The position numbers were made by a program, and so were the translations under genes. A model generated the notes under the pieces. It saw nothing but the letters and a program-made list of their open reading frames with translations. It searched no databases and had not been told where the DNA came from. 64,000 bases of DNA from JAJDOD01 sp050299835 (GTDB lineage: Bacteria; Pseudomonadota; Alphaproteobacteria; Rhodobacterales; Rhodobacteraceae): NCBI GenBank assembly GCA_050299835.1, contig JBNKWP010000002.1, forward strand, positions 124,001 to 188,000, written 5' to 3'. Below are positions 8,177-16,874 of the stretch, piece by piece (positions within the stretch are counted from its first letter, which is position 1; each line of letters begins with the position of its first letter).

Positions 8177-10033
8177 ATGGCGAAGAACAAGGGCATGGGT
8201 GCTGGCATGTGGGTCATTATGGCCCTTCTCGTGCTCTCTCTCGGGGGCTTCGGGGTTACCCAGTTCGGCAGTTCCGTGCAAACGGTGGCAACGGTCGGAG
8301 ACGTGGAAGTCTCGGCCAACGAATATGCCCGCGCCGTTCAGGCGCAGATGAACGCCTTTCAGGAAGAAATCCGCCAGCCCGTGAACTTCCAGGCAGCCCA
8401 GGCGTTCGGTCTGGACCGGCTTGCCCTTGGGCGCTTGATCGCTGACGCGGCGGTAGAAAACGAAACCCGGCGTGCCGGAATTTCGGCCGGGGATGAACGG
8501 GTCAGCGAGGAGATCCAGAATTTCCCCGCCTTTCAAAGCGCTGCCGGATTCGACCGTGGCAGCTACGAACTTGCGCTTCGCCAGAACGGGACCAACCCGC
8601 GCGATTTCGAGGATACCGTCCGCGCCGACATCGCCAGCCAGTTGGTCAAGGGAGCCATCGGCGCCGGCATTAAGACGCCGGACATCTTCGTCGATACACT
8701 CTTCAACCACGCCCGCGAGCAGCGCGATATCACCTGGGCCCGACTGACGGCGGATGATCTACCCGAACCGATACCGGCTCCGACCGAGGAAAAGCTGGTT
8801 GCCTTTCATTCGGAGCATCCCGAGGAATTTACCCGCCCCGAAACCAAGGTCATCAAATACGCATGGCTCACTCCGGATATGCTGGCTCCTTCGATCGAGG
8901 TCAGCGACGATCAGATCCGGGCGCTTTACGAGGCCCGGATCGATGAATACGTCTCGCCGGAGCGCAGGTTGGTCGAACGCCTGATCTTTTCCACCGAAGA
9001 TGCCGCCAATGCCGCGAAGGCCAGGATCGACGCTGGCGAGATCACGTTTGACGATCTGGTCGCCGAACGCGGTCTGTCGCTGAATGACGTCGACCTCGGC
9101 GATGTTTCCAAGTCCGATTTAGGTGCGGCCGGCGAACCGGTTTTCGCCCTGGACGAGCCCGGCACCGTCGGCCCGTTCCCCTCCGACCTGGGCCCTGCCC
9201 TGTTCCGGATGAACGGCGTTCTCGCCGCCGTGAATGTCGATTTCGAGGATGCTCGCGACGACCTTGCACCGGAAGCCGCCGCAGACCGTGCGCGCAGAAT
9301 CATCAATAATACGATCGGGGAAATCGAAGATCTGCTGGCCGGCGGCGCGGACCCCGCCTTGATCGCCGAGCGCACGGATCTTGAGGTAGGCTCAATCGAC
9401 TGGAACACGGAGGTCTTTGAAGGCATCGCGGCGTATCAGGATTTCCGGACCGCCGCCGCCCGCACGAATCCCGGCGATTTCGGCGAGGTCATCGAACTTG
9501 ACGATGGCGGTATCGTCACATTCGCAGTCGAGGAGGTCCGCGAACCGGAATTGATCCCGCTTGATGATGTCCGCGATCGGGTCATCGCCGCCTGGGAAAC
9601 CGCGGAAACCCAATCCGCGCTGGAAGCGCGGGCGAATGAACTGGCCAATGAGCTGCGCGACGGGCGCGAGATGGCCGCCCTCGGGCTGGCACTAGAAACC
9701 AACCGGGGCATCACGCGGGATGGCTTCATCGAAGGGACGCCCCCGGAGTTCACCAAAACGGTTTTCGATCTGGAACGCGACGGCATAACTGTACTTGCCG
9801 CAGACGGTGACGCGTGGCTCGTGCGCCTCGATGCAATCATCGCGGCCGACAGCGCCAGCCCCGAAGCTCAGACGATGAAACAAGCATTCGCAGCGCAAAC
9901 GACGCAGTCATTCTCGACGGCAATCACCAACGCCTTTACCCAGGCACTGGTCGACGAGGCGGGCGCCGACATCAACTCCACTGCGGTCAATGCGGTAAAT
10001 TCGGCAGCATTCCTCAACGCTGGCGGCAACTGA
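8177..10033 (+). CDS. PpiD-like membrane-anchored peptidyl-prolyl isomerase/foldase (SurA N-domain)
   Basis: 618 residues. A single N-terminal membrane anchor (about residues 11-31) is followed by a SurA/PpiD-type chaperone domain and a divergent parvulin-like segment at about 260-350. By family knowledge it would help newly exported proteins fold at the periplasmic face of the inner membrane. The parvulin part is degenerate, so chaperone activity is more secure than isomerase activity. Its stop codon overlaps the trpE start as TGATG, indicating coupled translation even though the two functions are unrelated. Confidence 0.85.
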   Translation: MAKNKGMGAGMWVIMALLVLSLGGFGVTQFGSSVQTVATVGDVEVSANEYARAVQAQMNAFQEEIRQPVNFQAAQAFGLDRLALGRLIADAAVENETRRAGISAGDERVSEEIQNFPAFQSAAGFDRGSYELALRQNGTNPRDFEDTVRADIASQLVKGAIGAGIKTPDIFVDTLFNHAREQRDITWARLTADDLPEPIPAPTEEKLVAFHSEHPEEFTRPETKVIKYAWLTPDMLAPSIEVSDDQIRALYEARIDEYVSPERRLVERLIFSTEDAANAAKARIDAGEITFDDLVAERGLSLNDVDLGDVSKSDLGAAGEPVFALDEPGTVGPFPSDLGPALFRMNGVLAAVNVDFEDARDDLAPEAAADRARRIINNTIGEIEDLLAGGADPALIAERTDLEVGSIDWNTEVFEGIAAYQDFRTAAARTNPGDFGEVIELDDGGIVTFAVEEVREPELIPLDDVRDRVIAAWETAETQSALEARANELANELRDGREMAALGLALETNRGITRDGFIEGTPPEFTKTVFDLERDGITVLAADGDAWLVRLDAIIAADSASPEAQTMKQAFAAQTTQSFSTAITNAFTQALVDEAGADINSTAVNAVNSAAFLNAGGN

Positions 10034-11544
10034 TGGCGCTCGAACCATCCTACGAGGATTTTGCCAAAGGGTTCGAGGCGGGCCAGAACCAACTGGTCTA
10101 TTCACGTCTGGCCGCCGACCTTGATACGCCTGTCTCGCTCATGCTGAAGCTCACGGCAGCACAGGCCGACAGCTTCATGCTGGAAAGCGTCACCGGCGGC
10201 GAGGTCCGGGGACGCTATTCCATCATCGGCATGAAACCCGATCTGATCTGGGAATGTCAGGGCGACAAGGCCCGACTGAACCGGCACGCCCGCTACGACC
10301 GCGACAGTTTCGAAGACGAAACCGCCGATCCCCTCACCTCGCTCCGGTCCCTGATCGAGGAAAGCCGGATCGACCTGCCCGACGACCTGCCCGCCGCCTC
10401 GGCCGGCCTGTTCGGCTATCTGGGCTACGACATCATCCGGCTGGTGGAACACCTGCCAAATATCAATCCTGACCCGCTGGGTCTGCCCGATGCCATCCTT
10501 CTGCGCCCCTCCGTGGTCGCCGTACTCGATGGTGTGAAAGGGGAGGTCATCGTGGTGGCACCCGCCTGGACCTCCTCCGGCCTCAGCGCCCGCGCCGCCT
10601 ATGCCCAGGCCGCCGAACGCGTGATGGATGCGATCCGCGATCTGGAACGCGGGTTGCCCGACGCCGACCGCGATTTCGGCGACGACATGGCACTGTCCGA
10701 GCCGGTCTCCAATTTCGCCAAGGAAGACTACAAGGCCGCCGTCGAAAAGGCGCGCAACTACATCGCGGCAGGCGACATCTTTCAGGTCGTCCCCTCGCAA
10801 CGCTGGCGCCAGGAATTCAAGGCCCCGCCGTTTTCGCTCTACCGGGCCCTGAGACGCACCAACCCCTCGCCCTTCATGTTCCATTTCGACTTCGGCGGCT
10901 TTCAGGTGATCGGGGCCAGCCCCGAAATCCTCGTCCGCGTCTTCGACGGCGAAGTCACGATCCGCCCCATCGCCGGCACCCGCAAACGCGGCGCGACACC
11001 GGCCGAGGACAAGGAACTGGAAGCCGACCTTCTCAGCGACCAGAAGGAACTGGCCGAACACCTGATGCTCCTCGATCTGGGCCGCAACGACGTCGGTCGG
11101 GTGGCCAAGATCGGGACCGTGCGCCCCACCGAAGAATTCGTGATCGAGCATTACAGCCACGTCATGCACATCGTCTCCAACGTCGTGGGCGAGCTGTCGG
11201 ATGACCACGACGCGCTTTCGGCCCTTCTCGCGGGCTTGCCCGCGGGTACGGTCTCCGGCGCACCCAAAGTCCGCGCGATGGAAATCATCGACGAACTGGA
11301 ACCCGAGAAACGCGGTGTCTACGGCGGCGGCGTGGGGTATTTCAGCGCGGGCGGCGACATGGATATGTGCATCGCGCTCAGAACGGCTGTGCTGAAAGAC
11401 AAGAACCTGTATATTCAGGCTGGCGGCGGAGTCGTTTGGGATAGCGACCCCGAAGCCGAATGGATGGAAACCGTCAACAAGTCTCAGGCGCTGAAGAAGG
11501 CTGCCGAGGAAGCCGGACGGTTCACCAAGAGCGGCAACCGCTGA
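10033..11544 (+). CDS. trpE: Anthranilate synthase component I
   Basis: Converts chorismate plus ammonia (from the TrpG glutaminase) to anthranilate, the first committed step of tryptophan synthesis. 503 residues. The N-terminal MLESVTGGEVRGRYSIIG (about 49-66) contains the LES motif linked to tryptophan feedback inhibition. The C-terminal chorismate-binding region shows IRPIAGTRKRG (about 311-321) and GAPKVRAMEIIDELE (about 410). The start overlaps the foldase gene stop (TGATG). trpG, trpD and trpC do not follow, so this trpE stands apart from the rest of its pathway here. Confidence 0.96.
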   Translation: MALEPSYEDFAKGFEAGQNQLVYSRLAADLDTPVSLMLKLTAAQADSFMLESVTGGEVRGRYSIIGMKPDLIWECQGDKARLNRHARYDRDSFEDETADPLTSLRSLIEESRIDLPDDLPAASAGLFGYLGYDIIRLVEHLPNINPDPLGLPDAILLRPSVVAVLDGVKGEVIVVAPAWTSSGLSARAAYAQAAERVMDAIRDLERGLPDADRDFGDDMALSEPVSNFAKEDYKAAVEKARNYIAAGDIFQVVPSQRWRQEFKAPPFSLYRALRRTNPSPFMFHFDFGGFQVIGASPEILVRVFDGEVTIRPIAGTRKRGATPAEDKELEADLLSDQKELAEHLMLLDLGRNDVGRVAKIGTVRPTEEFVIEHYSHVMHIVSNVVGELSDDHDALSALLAGLPAGTVSGAPKVRAMEIIDELEPEKRGVYGGGVGYFSAGGDMDMCIALRTAVLKDKNLYIQAGGGVVWDSDPEAEWMETVNKSQALKKAAEEAGRFTKSGNR

Positions 11545-11568
11545 CGCCGTTGCGTAAGGAAGACCTGT

Positions 11569-12414
11569 ATGAACAATGAAGGCCCGATAAAGGCCGCTCC
11601 CAATTATTACGCGTTGAAGGGCGGCAAACCTGACCCGGCCACGCTGGTGACCGACCGTGCAGTCTTCAAGACCGCCTACGCCTTCATCCCGCGCCGTGCG
11701 TCCAAGGACATAACCTGCAGCTACTTCCCGCATTGGGAAGCCACACGCGGCTGGGTGCTGGCTCGCCCGATGACCGGGTTTTCCGAGACCTTTAGCCAGG
11801 TTGCCATGGAGGTCGGCCCCGGCGGCGGTTCCGATCAGCCCGAGGAAGATCCCAACGCCGAATGCGTGCTCTTCGTCATGGAAGGCAGCGCCATCGTCAG
11901 TTTTTCAGGCGAAAGCCACCGTTTGACACCGGGCGGCTATGTCTACCTGCCTCCCGGTCTGCCGTGGTCGTTCCGGAACCTCGACACTGAACCGGTTTGT
12001 TTCCACTGGATCCGCAAACGCTACGCCCGCGTCGATGGGCTGGACACTCCGACGCCTCTGGTGACGAACGAACAGCTCATCACGCCGGAAATCATGCCCG
12101 AAAGCAATGGCTTGTGGAAAACAACCCGCTTTGTCGATCCGACTGATCTGCGCCATGACATGCATGTCAATATCGTGACCTTCGAGGCGGGCGGCACCAT
12201 TCCCTTCGCCGAGACCCATGTGATGGAGCACGGCCTTTACGTGCTTGAGGGCAAGGCCGTCTACCGTCTGAACGATGACTGGATCGAAGTCGAGGCGGGC
12301 GATTTCATGTGGCTCCGCGCCTTCTGCCCACAGGCCTGCTACGAAGGCGGGCCGGAACGCTTCCGCTACCTCCTCTACAAGGACGTGAACCGGCAGATGC
12401 CGTTGACGCTTTGA
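11569..12414 (+). CDS. (S)-ureidoglycine aminohydrolase (double cupin)
   Basis: Releases ammonia from (S)-ureidoglycine to give (S)-ureidoglycolate in allantoin degradation. 281 residues made of two cupin barrels; the C-terminal one carries the metal-binding type pattern FAETHVMEHGLYVLEGKAVY and the family-typical KDVNRQ near the end. The start ATG at 11569 has AAGGA upstream. It sits 24 bp after trpE but belongs functionally with allA on the opposite strand, which acts on its product. Sometimes named allE or ylbA. Confidence 0.9.
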   Translation: MNNEGPIKAAPNYYALKGGKPDPATLVTDRAVFKTAYAFIPRRASKDITCSYFPHWEATRGWVLARPMTGFSETFSQVAMEVGPGGGSDQPEEDPNAECVLFVMEGSAIVSFSGESHRLTPGGYVYLPPGLPWSFRNLDTEPVCFHWIRKRYARVDGLDTPTPLVTNEQLITPEIMPESNGLWKTTRFVDPTDLRHDMHVNIVTFEAGGTIPFAETHVMEHGLYVLEGKAVYRLNDDWIEVEAGDFMWLRAFCPQACYEGGPERFRYLLYKDVNRQMPLTL

Positions 12415-12438
12415 GGTTTGCGCCGCCGTCGGCGTCGC

Positions 12439-12455
12439 TCAGCGGGGCTCTGCCC
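12439..12455. terminator. Hairpin between convergent ureidoglycine aminohydrolase and allA genes
   Basis: GCGGGGC-TCT-GCCCCGC forms a perfect 7-bp stem between two convergent genes. It has no T-tract. It resembles the GGGGGCTCTGCCCCC hairpin at 17.45 kb, so it may be a dispersed palindromic element that also blocks readthrough. Confidence 0.45.
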
Positions 12456-12470
12456 CGCACCCCGGCATAA

Positions 12471-12959
12471 TTATGGACCGATGATAGACCATGGCTCGTC
12501 GAACCAATGTTCTTCGAGGTTAGGTCCTTCACCGATCCGATCGACAACCGCGAAGAGTCCCGGCCCTGACAGCGGCGTCAGCACGCCATGCCAGGTGCCC
12601 CTGTGGAAGTTGATCCCCTGCCCCGGTGCGGTCAGGAAAGCCAGCGGCGTGCCCGGCCGGCCCCCCGCATCCGGGGCCACGATGACCAGAAACCCATCCA
12701 TGCTCATCGGCAGAAAGGCCTGACTGCCGTCAGGGTGCCGTTCGACCATGTCCAACCTGTAGGGCAGCGACCGCAACTCCGCTTTGAAAAGGCTGATCCC
12801 CGCCTGCCCGTCTGCAAAATCGAGCCGCGCCCGGTCGTGATACCGGCCGCAAAGCCCCTGATTGATCATCCTGTCCGGCTCGCCCGCACAGTCCAGCACG
12901 TCACCGAAAGGCGCGAATGCCTCCGCCGTCAAAGGCCGCGCCGCGATCTCCCGGCTCAT
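12471..12959 (-). CDS. allA: Ureidoglycolate lyase
   Basis: Splits (S)-ureidoglycolate into glyoxylate and urea, the last step of allantoin breakdown here. 162 residues, normal for AllA. Family features are PFGDVLDC, MINQGLCGRYHD, MVERHPDGSQAFLPM and NFHRGTWHGVLTPL, the last two holding the conserved histidines. Its ATG overlaps the stop of the upstream puuE-uraD gene (ATGA), so the two are translationally coupled in one leftward operon. Confidence 0.94.
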   Translation of the reverse strand: MSREIAARPLTAEAFAPFGDVLDCAGEPDRMINQGLCGRYHDRARLDFADGQAGISLFKAELRSLPYRLDMVERHPDGSQAFLPMSMDGFLVIVAPDAGGRPGTPLAFLTAPGQGINFHRGTWHGVLTPLSGPGLFAVVDRIGEGPNLEEHWFDEPWSIIGP

Positions 12960-14359
12960 CCCAGCATGTCCTTAAGCCGATGCCCGGCGATCCGTTCGAC
13001 CTGGGCACAGGCCTCGGCAAACTCCGTCTCCCGGTCGTTCCCGACCCTCGCGCGAAACGCCTGCAAGATTGACGCCTTGTCGTGGTCACGCACCGCGATG
13101 ATGAACGGGAAGCCGAACTTGGCCGTGTATTCCGCATTCAGCGCCTCGAACTCTGCCTTCTCCTCATCGAAGAGTGCATCCAGACCCGCGCCCGCCTGCT
13201 CCGCCGTCGACGCCTCCGTCAGCCGCTTGGCGGCGGCCAGCTTGCCCGCAAGGTCCGGATGCGCGGTCAGAACGCCAAGCCGTTCCTCCTCGCTCGCCGA
13301 CCGGAACACCCGCGTCAACGCGCTGAGAACGCCCACGCCCGTGTCATGCGTCGGCCCGAGTTCCAGCCCGTAAGCCCGTTCCGCAATCCAGGGCGAATGT
13401 TCGAAGACGCCGCCAAACGCCTCAACGAACCGCGCCTTCGACATCTCGGACGGGCGCTCGAACTCCGGTGCCGGATGGGTCGCGGCCCAGTGATCGGCGA
13501 TCTGCTCCCGCGTCGCGAACCAGACCCCGTGATGGCCGCGCATGTAATCCAGCGCCCGCTTCAGTGCCGCCGCGCGACCGGGCCGACCGATCAACCGGCA
13601 ATGCAACCCGATCGACAGCATCCGCCCGCCCTCGGCATAGAGCATATCGAAACTGTCGCGCAGATAGGCCTCGAACTGGTCGCCCGAATTGAACCCCTGC
13701 GGCGTGGCGAAACGCATGTCGTTGGCATCGAGCGTATAGGGCACGATCAACTGGTCCCGGTCCGCGAACCGCGACCAGTAGGGCAGATCGTCGGCATAAC
13801 TGTCGGCGATATAGGCGAAGCCGCCCTCCTCGGCCGCCAGCCGCACCGTGTTGATAGAGGTCCGGCCCGTGTACCAGCCGCGGGGCCTTGAGCCGGTCAC
13901 CTCCGTATGAAGACGGATCGCGTCGGCCATCTGGGCGCGTTCCTCATCCTCGGCCATGTCCTTGTATTCGATCCATTTCAGCCCGTGGCTGGCGATCTCC
14001 CACCCGGCCTCTTTCATCGCCGCCACCTGCTCGGGCGCACGCGCCAGCGCGGTGGCCACGCCATAGACCGTGACCGGCAGGGTCTTCAGCATCCGGTGCA
14101 GACGCCAGAACCCGGCGCGGCTGCCGTATTCGTAGATCGACTCCATGTTCCAGTGCCGCTGACCGGGCCAGGCCGCAGCCCCCACGATCTCCGACAAAAA
14201 CGCCTCCGAGGCCGCATCGCCATGAAGGACGTTGTTCTCGCCCCCTTCCTCGTAATTCACCACCACCTGCACGGCGATCCGGGCACCGCCGGGCCATTTG
14301 GCATCCGGGGGCGTCGCACCGTATCCGGTCATGTCACGGGGGTATCGGGGCGCATTCAT
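12956..14359 (-). CDS. puuE: Fused allantoinase (PuuE, polysaccharide-deacetylase type) and OHCU decarboxylase (UraD)
   Basis: 467 residues with two enzymes in one chain. Residues about 1-300 are a cofactor-independent PuuE-type allantoinase of the polysaccharide deacetylase fold (EIASHGLKWIEY, GWYTGRTSINT, SIGLHCRLIGRPGR). Residues about 310-467 are 2-oxo-4-hydroxy-4-carboxy-5-ureidoimidazoline decarboxylase (HPDLAGK, LTEASTAEQAGAGLD, YTAKFGFPFIIAV). UraD yields (S)-allantoin and PuuE opens it, so the fusion joins consecutive steps. The ATG at 14359 (MNAPRYPRDMTGYG) fits the family better than the longer frame. Confidence 0.93.
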   Translation of the reverse strand: MNAPRYPRDMTGYGATPPDAKWPGGARIAVQVVVNYEEGGENNVLHGDAASEAFLSEIVGAAAWPGQRHWNMESIYEYGSRAGFWRLHRMLKTLPVTVYGVATALARAPEQVAAMKEAGWEIASHGLKWIEYKDMAEDEERAQMADAIRLHTEVTGSRPRGWYTGRTSINTVRLAAEEGGFAYIADSYADDLPYWSRFADRDQLIVPYTLDANDMRFATPQGFNSGDQFEAYLRDSFDMLYAEGGRMLSIGLHCRLIGRPGRAAALKRALDYMRGHHGVWFATREQIADHWAATHPAPEFERPSEMSKARFVEAFGGVFEHSPWIAERAYGLELGPTHDTGVGVLSALTRVFRSASEEERLGVLTAHPDLAGKLAAAKRLTEASTAEQAGAGLDALFDEEKAEFEALNAEYTAKFGFPFIIAVRDHDKASILQAFRARVGNDRETEFAEACAQVERIAGHRLKDMLG

Positions 14360-14414
14360 CTTGTGTTCCGTCTCTTTCCGGTCTTCTTTCGAACAGAACA
14401 GAATTCTTCGCCGG

Positions 14415-14426
14415 GATTTGCAAATC
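14415..14426. promoter_or_regulatory. Palindromic operator candidate between puuE-uraD and uraH
   Basis: GATTTGCAAATC is a perfect 12-bp palindrome in the 98-bp divergent control region of the urate/allantoin genes, 32 bp before the uraH start. A dimeric regulator of purine catabolism is an obvious candidate, but no regulator gene is adjacent and the assignment is inference. Confidence 0.4.
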
Positions 14427-14457
14427 ATTTTCCCGGAGAATGGCGAGAGGACACCGA

Positions 14458-14811
14458 ATGGCCGGATATTTGACCACTCATGTGCTCGACACGGCACGCG
14501 GATGCCCTGCCGAAGGCATCAAGATTGCGCTCTACCGTGTCTCCGGCAACAGCCATCGCAAGATCGCCGAGACGGTGACCAACGATGATGGCCGCACCGA
14601 CGCACCGATCCTGCCGCAGGAGAAGTTCAAGCCCGGCACCTATGAGTTGATCTTCGAGACCGGCAACTATCTCCGCGCCAATGGCATGGCGGAAGGCGAT
14701 CCCCTCTTCCTCGACGCCATTCCGATCCGCTTCGGCATGGACGAAGAGACGCATTACCACGTGCCGCTCCTGCTCTCGCCCTATGGGTACTCCACCTATC
14801 GCGGCAGCTAG
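14458..14811 (+). CDS. uraH: 5-hydroxyisourate hydrolase (transthyretin-like)
   Basis: Hydrolyses 5-hydroxyisourate, the product of urate oxidation, to OHCU, which the UraD domain encoded divergently then decarboxylates. 117 residues, normal length. N-terminal YLTTHVLDTARGCPAEG carries the conserved His, and the C-terminal HYHVPLLLSPYGYSTYRGS is the family signature tail. ATG 14458 has GAGAGG upstream. First gene of a rightward operon that leads to puuD. Confidence 0.96.
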   Translation: MAGYLTTHVLDTARGCPAEGIKIALYRVSGNSHRKIAETVTNDDGRTDAPILPQEKFKPGTYELIFETGNYLRANGMAEGDPLFLDAIPIRFGMDEETHYHVPLLLSPYGYSTYRGS

Positions 14812-14813
14812 CC

Positions 14814-15488
14814 ATGCAGATCGAACGGTTGGAGACGGGGGTCGCGCTCGACTGGGAGGCGCGACTTTTCGATGAGGTCTCGAAACATCCCCACAAAAGC
14901 TTCCTGAAAGTCTGGCAAGGGTCGCAAACCCTCGTCGCCCCGAAGAAACTCGCCGCCCTCCCCGGTTTCCCCGATGTCGCCCGAGGCATGGCCGCCGAAG
15001 GCTGGCCCGTCCACATCCGCGCCACCGGCGGCGACGTCACCCCGCAGGGCCCCGGCATCGTCAACCTCACCCATGTCTACACCTGGCCCAGCGGCGGCCC
15101 CTTCGACATCCCCGCCGCCTATGACCGTCTCTGCACGCCACTCGAACAGGCCCTCGGCCCCGGTGCAACCCGTGGTTGGCAACCCGGTGCCTTCTGCGAT
15201 GGCGCCTACAATGTCCAATGGCAGGGTCTGAAATTCGCCGGCACCGCGCTCCGCTTCCGCCCCGGTCGCGAAGACAAGTCCAGCCACACCGTGCTGGCCC
15301 ACGCGCTGATGCTGTTTCAACCGCCCTCCGCCACAGCCATCGCCGCGATCAACCGGTTTCTCTCCGGGCTGGGCGAGGACCGCGTCATCGACCCAGCCGC
15401 CCATGCCGGTTTGCCAGGCGAGCATGATGAGCAAAATTTCCTCTCTCGCCTCGTCGACACACTCGAAGCCACCCCGTTGCCGCATTAA
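14814..15488 (+). CDS. Lipoate/biotin-protein ligase-like protein in the urate operon
   Basis: 224 residues. It starts 2 bp after the uraH stop, so it is certainly in the same operon. The sequence resembles the LplA/LipB/BirA transferase fold: IRATGGDVTPQGPG (about 63-76) looks like the R-x-x-G-G-G-x-x lipoyl/biotinyl-AMP loop, and NVQWQGLKFAGTALRF resembles the V-x-G-x-K-x-x-G-x-A strand with its catalytic lysine. No lipoate-dependent enzyme is nearby, and neither PuuD nor UraH is known to be lipoylated. Its role in urate breakdown is unknown; ligase activity is inferred from fold only. Confidence 0.6.
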   Translation: MQIERLETGVALDWEARLFDEVSKHPHKSFLKVWQGSQTLVAPKKLAALPGFPDVARGMAAEGWPVHIRATGGDVTPQGPGIVNLTHVYTWPSGGPFDIPAAYDRLCTPLEQALGPGATRGWQPGAFCDGAYNVQWQGLKFAGTALRFRPGREDKSSHTVLAHALMLFQPPSATAIAAINRFLSGLGEDRVIDPAAHAGLPGEHDEQNFLSRLVDTLEATPLPH

Positions 15489-15526
15489 CGCTTGTCAACG
15501 CCGCGTCTCTGACCAAGCATGGGCCC

Positions 15527-16756
15527 ATGTACGATCTCGCCGTTCTCTGGTCCTGGGCCGAATTCGCCACCCGCTGGCTCCACGTCATCACCGCGATTGC
15601 GTGGATCGGCTCGTCTTTCTACTTCATCGCTCTCGATCTTGGCCTGAACCGGAACATTCCCGGCCCCGCCGATGGAGAGGAATGGCAGGTCCATGGCGGC
15701 GGCTTCTACCACATCCAGAAATACCTGGTGGCCCCCGACGCCATGCCCGACCACCTGACCTGGTTCAAATGGGAGGCCTACACGACCTGGCTTTCCGGCG
15801 CGGCCCTCCTGATGATCGTCTACTGGGTCGGCGGAGAGCTGTTTCTGCTCGACCCGACGAAAGCCGATATCGCCCTCTGGCAGGGCATCCTGATCTCGGC
15901 GGCCAGCCTCAGCATCGGCTGGCTTGTCTATGATTTTCTCTGCAAATCCCCGCTGGGCGAAAAGCCCACGGTCCTGATGCTGCTCTTGTTCGCGCTGCTT
16001 GTGGCCATGGCCTGGGGCTACACGCAGGTCTTCTCCGGCCGCGCCTCGCTCCTGCATCTGGGGGCGTTTACGGCGACGATCATGACCGCCAACGTGTTCT
16101 TTATCATCATGCCGAACCAGCGCATCGTCGTGGCCGACCTCAAGGCGGGCCGCAAGCCCGACCCGAAATACGGCAAGATCGCCAAGCTGCGCTCCACCCA
16201 CAACAACTACCTGACCCTGCCGGTCGTCTTCCTGATGCTGTCGAACCACTATCCGCTCGCCTTCGCGACCGAGTGGAACTGGCTCATCGCATCGCTGGTC
16301 TTCCTCATGGGCGTCACCATCAGGCATTTCTTCAACACCATGCACCAGAAAGGCGGCATGCTGTGGTGGACCTGGGCGGTGACCGCGATCCTGTTCCTGA
16401 TCATCGCCTGGCTCTCCATCGCGCCCCTGTCCGACACCTATGACGAGGCAGAGGCCCGCGCCCTGACACCGGTCGAAGCGCGCTACACACAAGTGGCCGA
16501 GTTCGACGAGGCCGAATCCATCGTGCTCTCCCGCTGCTCCATGTGCCATGCCCGCGAACCGGTCTGGGACGGGCTGCGCTGGGCACCGAAGGGCGTTCAC
16601 CTGGAAACCGCCAGCGACATCGCCCGCCACGCCGAGATCATCGCGCTGCAGGCGGGGTACAGCCATGCCATGCCGCCGGGGAATGTCAGCCTGATGACCG
16701 CGGAAGAGCGCGCTGCACTTGTGAAATGGGTCCGCGCCGCGCGCCGCGAATTGTGA
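15527..16756 (+). CDS. puuD: Membrane urate hydroxylase with C-terminal cytochrome c domain
   Basis: Oxidises urate to 5-hydroxyisourate and passes electrons to the respiratory chain instead of making H2O2 as soluble uricase does. 409 residues. About eight transmembrane helices fill the N-terminal 300 residues (HVITAIAWIGSSFYFIALD is typical), followed by a periplasmic cytochrome c domain with one heme site CSMCH at about 337-341 and a distal Met region GYSHAMPPGN. It heads the pathway continued by UraH and UraD. Located 38 bp after the ligase-like gene. Confidence 0.95.
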   Translation: MYDLAVLWSWAEFATRWLHVITAIAWIGSSFYFIALDLGLNRNIPGPADGEEWQVHGGGFYHIQKYLVAPDAMPDHLTWFKWEAYTTWLSGAALLMIVYWVGGELFLLDPTKADIALWQGILISAASLSIGWLVYDFLCKSPLGEKPTVLMLLLFALLVAMAWGYTQVFSGRASLLHLGAFTATIMTANVFFIIMPNQRIVVADLKAGRKPDPKYGKIAKLRSTHNNYLTLPVVFLMLSNHYPLAFATEWNWLIASLVFLMGVTIRHFFNTMHQKGGMLWWTWAVTAILFLIIAWLSIAPLSDTYDEAEARALTPVEARYTQVAEFDEAESIVLSRCSMCHAREPVWDGLRWAPKGVHLETASDIARHAEIIALQAGYSHAMPPGNVSLMTAEERAALVKWVRAARREL

Positions 16757-16789
16757 TCGAACAGGGCCGTTTCAACACCACAACAAAGG

Positions 16790-16818
16790 GTGACTCTTCC
16801 CCGCTCAGGCCCTATACT
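16790..16818 (+). promoter_or_regulatory. σ70-type promoter of the SYLF lipoprotein gene
   Basis: GTGACT (16790-16795) and TATACT (16813-16818) are separated by 17 bp, a near-ideal housekeeping promoter about 55 bp before the ATG at 16875. Confidence 0.55.
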
Positions 16819-16874
16819 TAGGGGGTAACGGTCGAAACAGGCCGATCCTTGAGGTTCCAACAAAGGGCAGACCC

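Noticed and set aside
10102..11733. 543-codon minus-strand ORF
   Set aside because: Antisense of trpE with no recognisable domain and no ribosome site.
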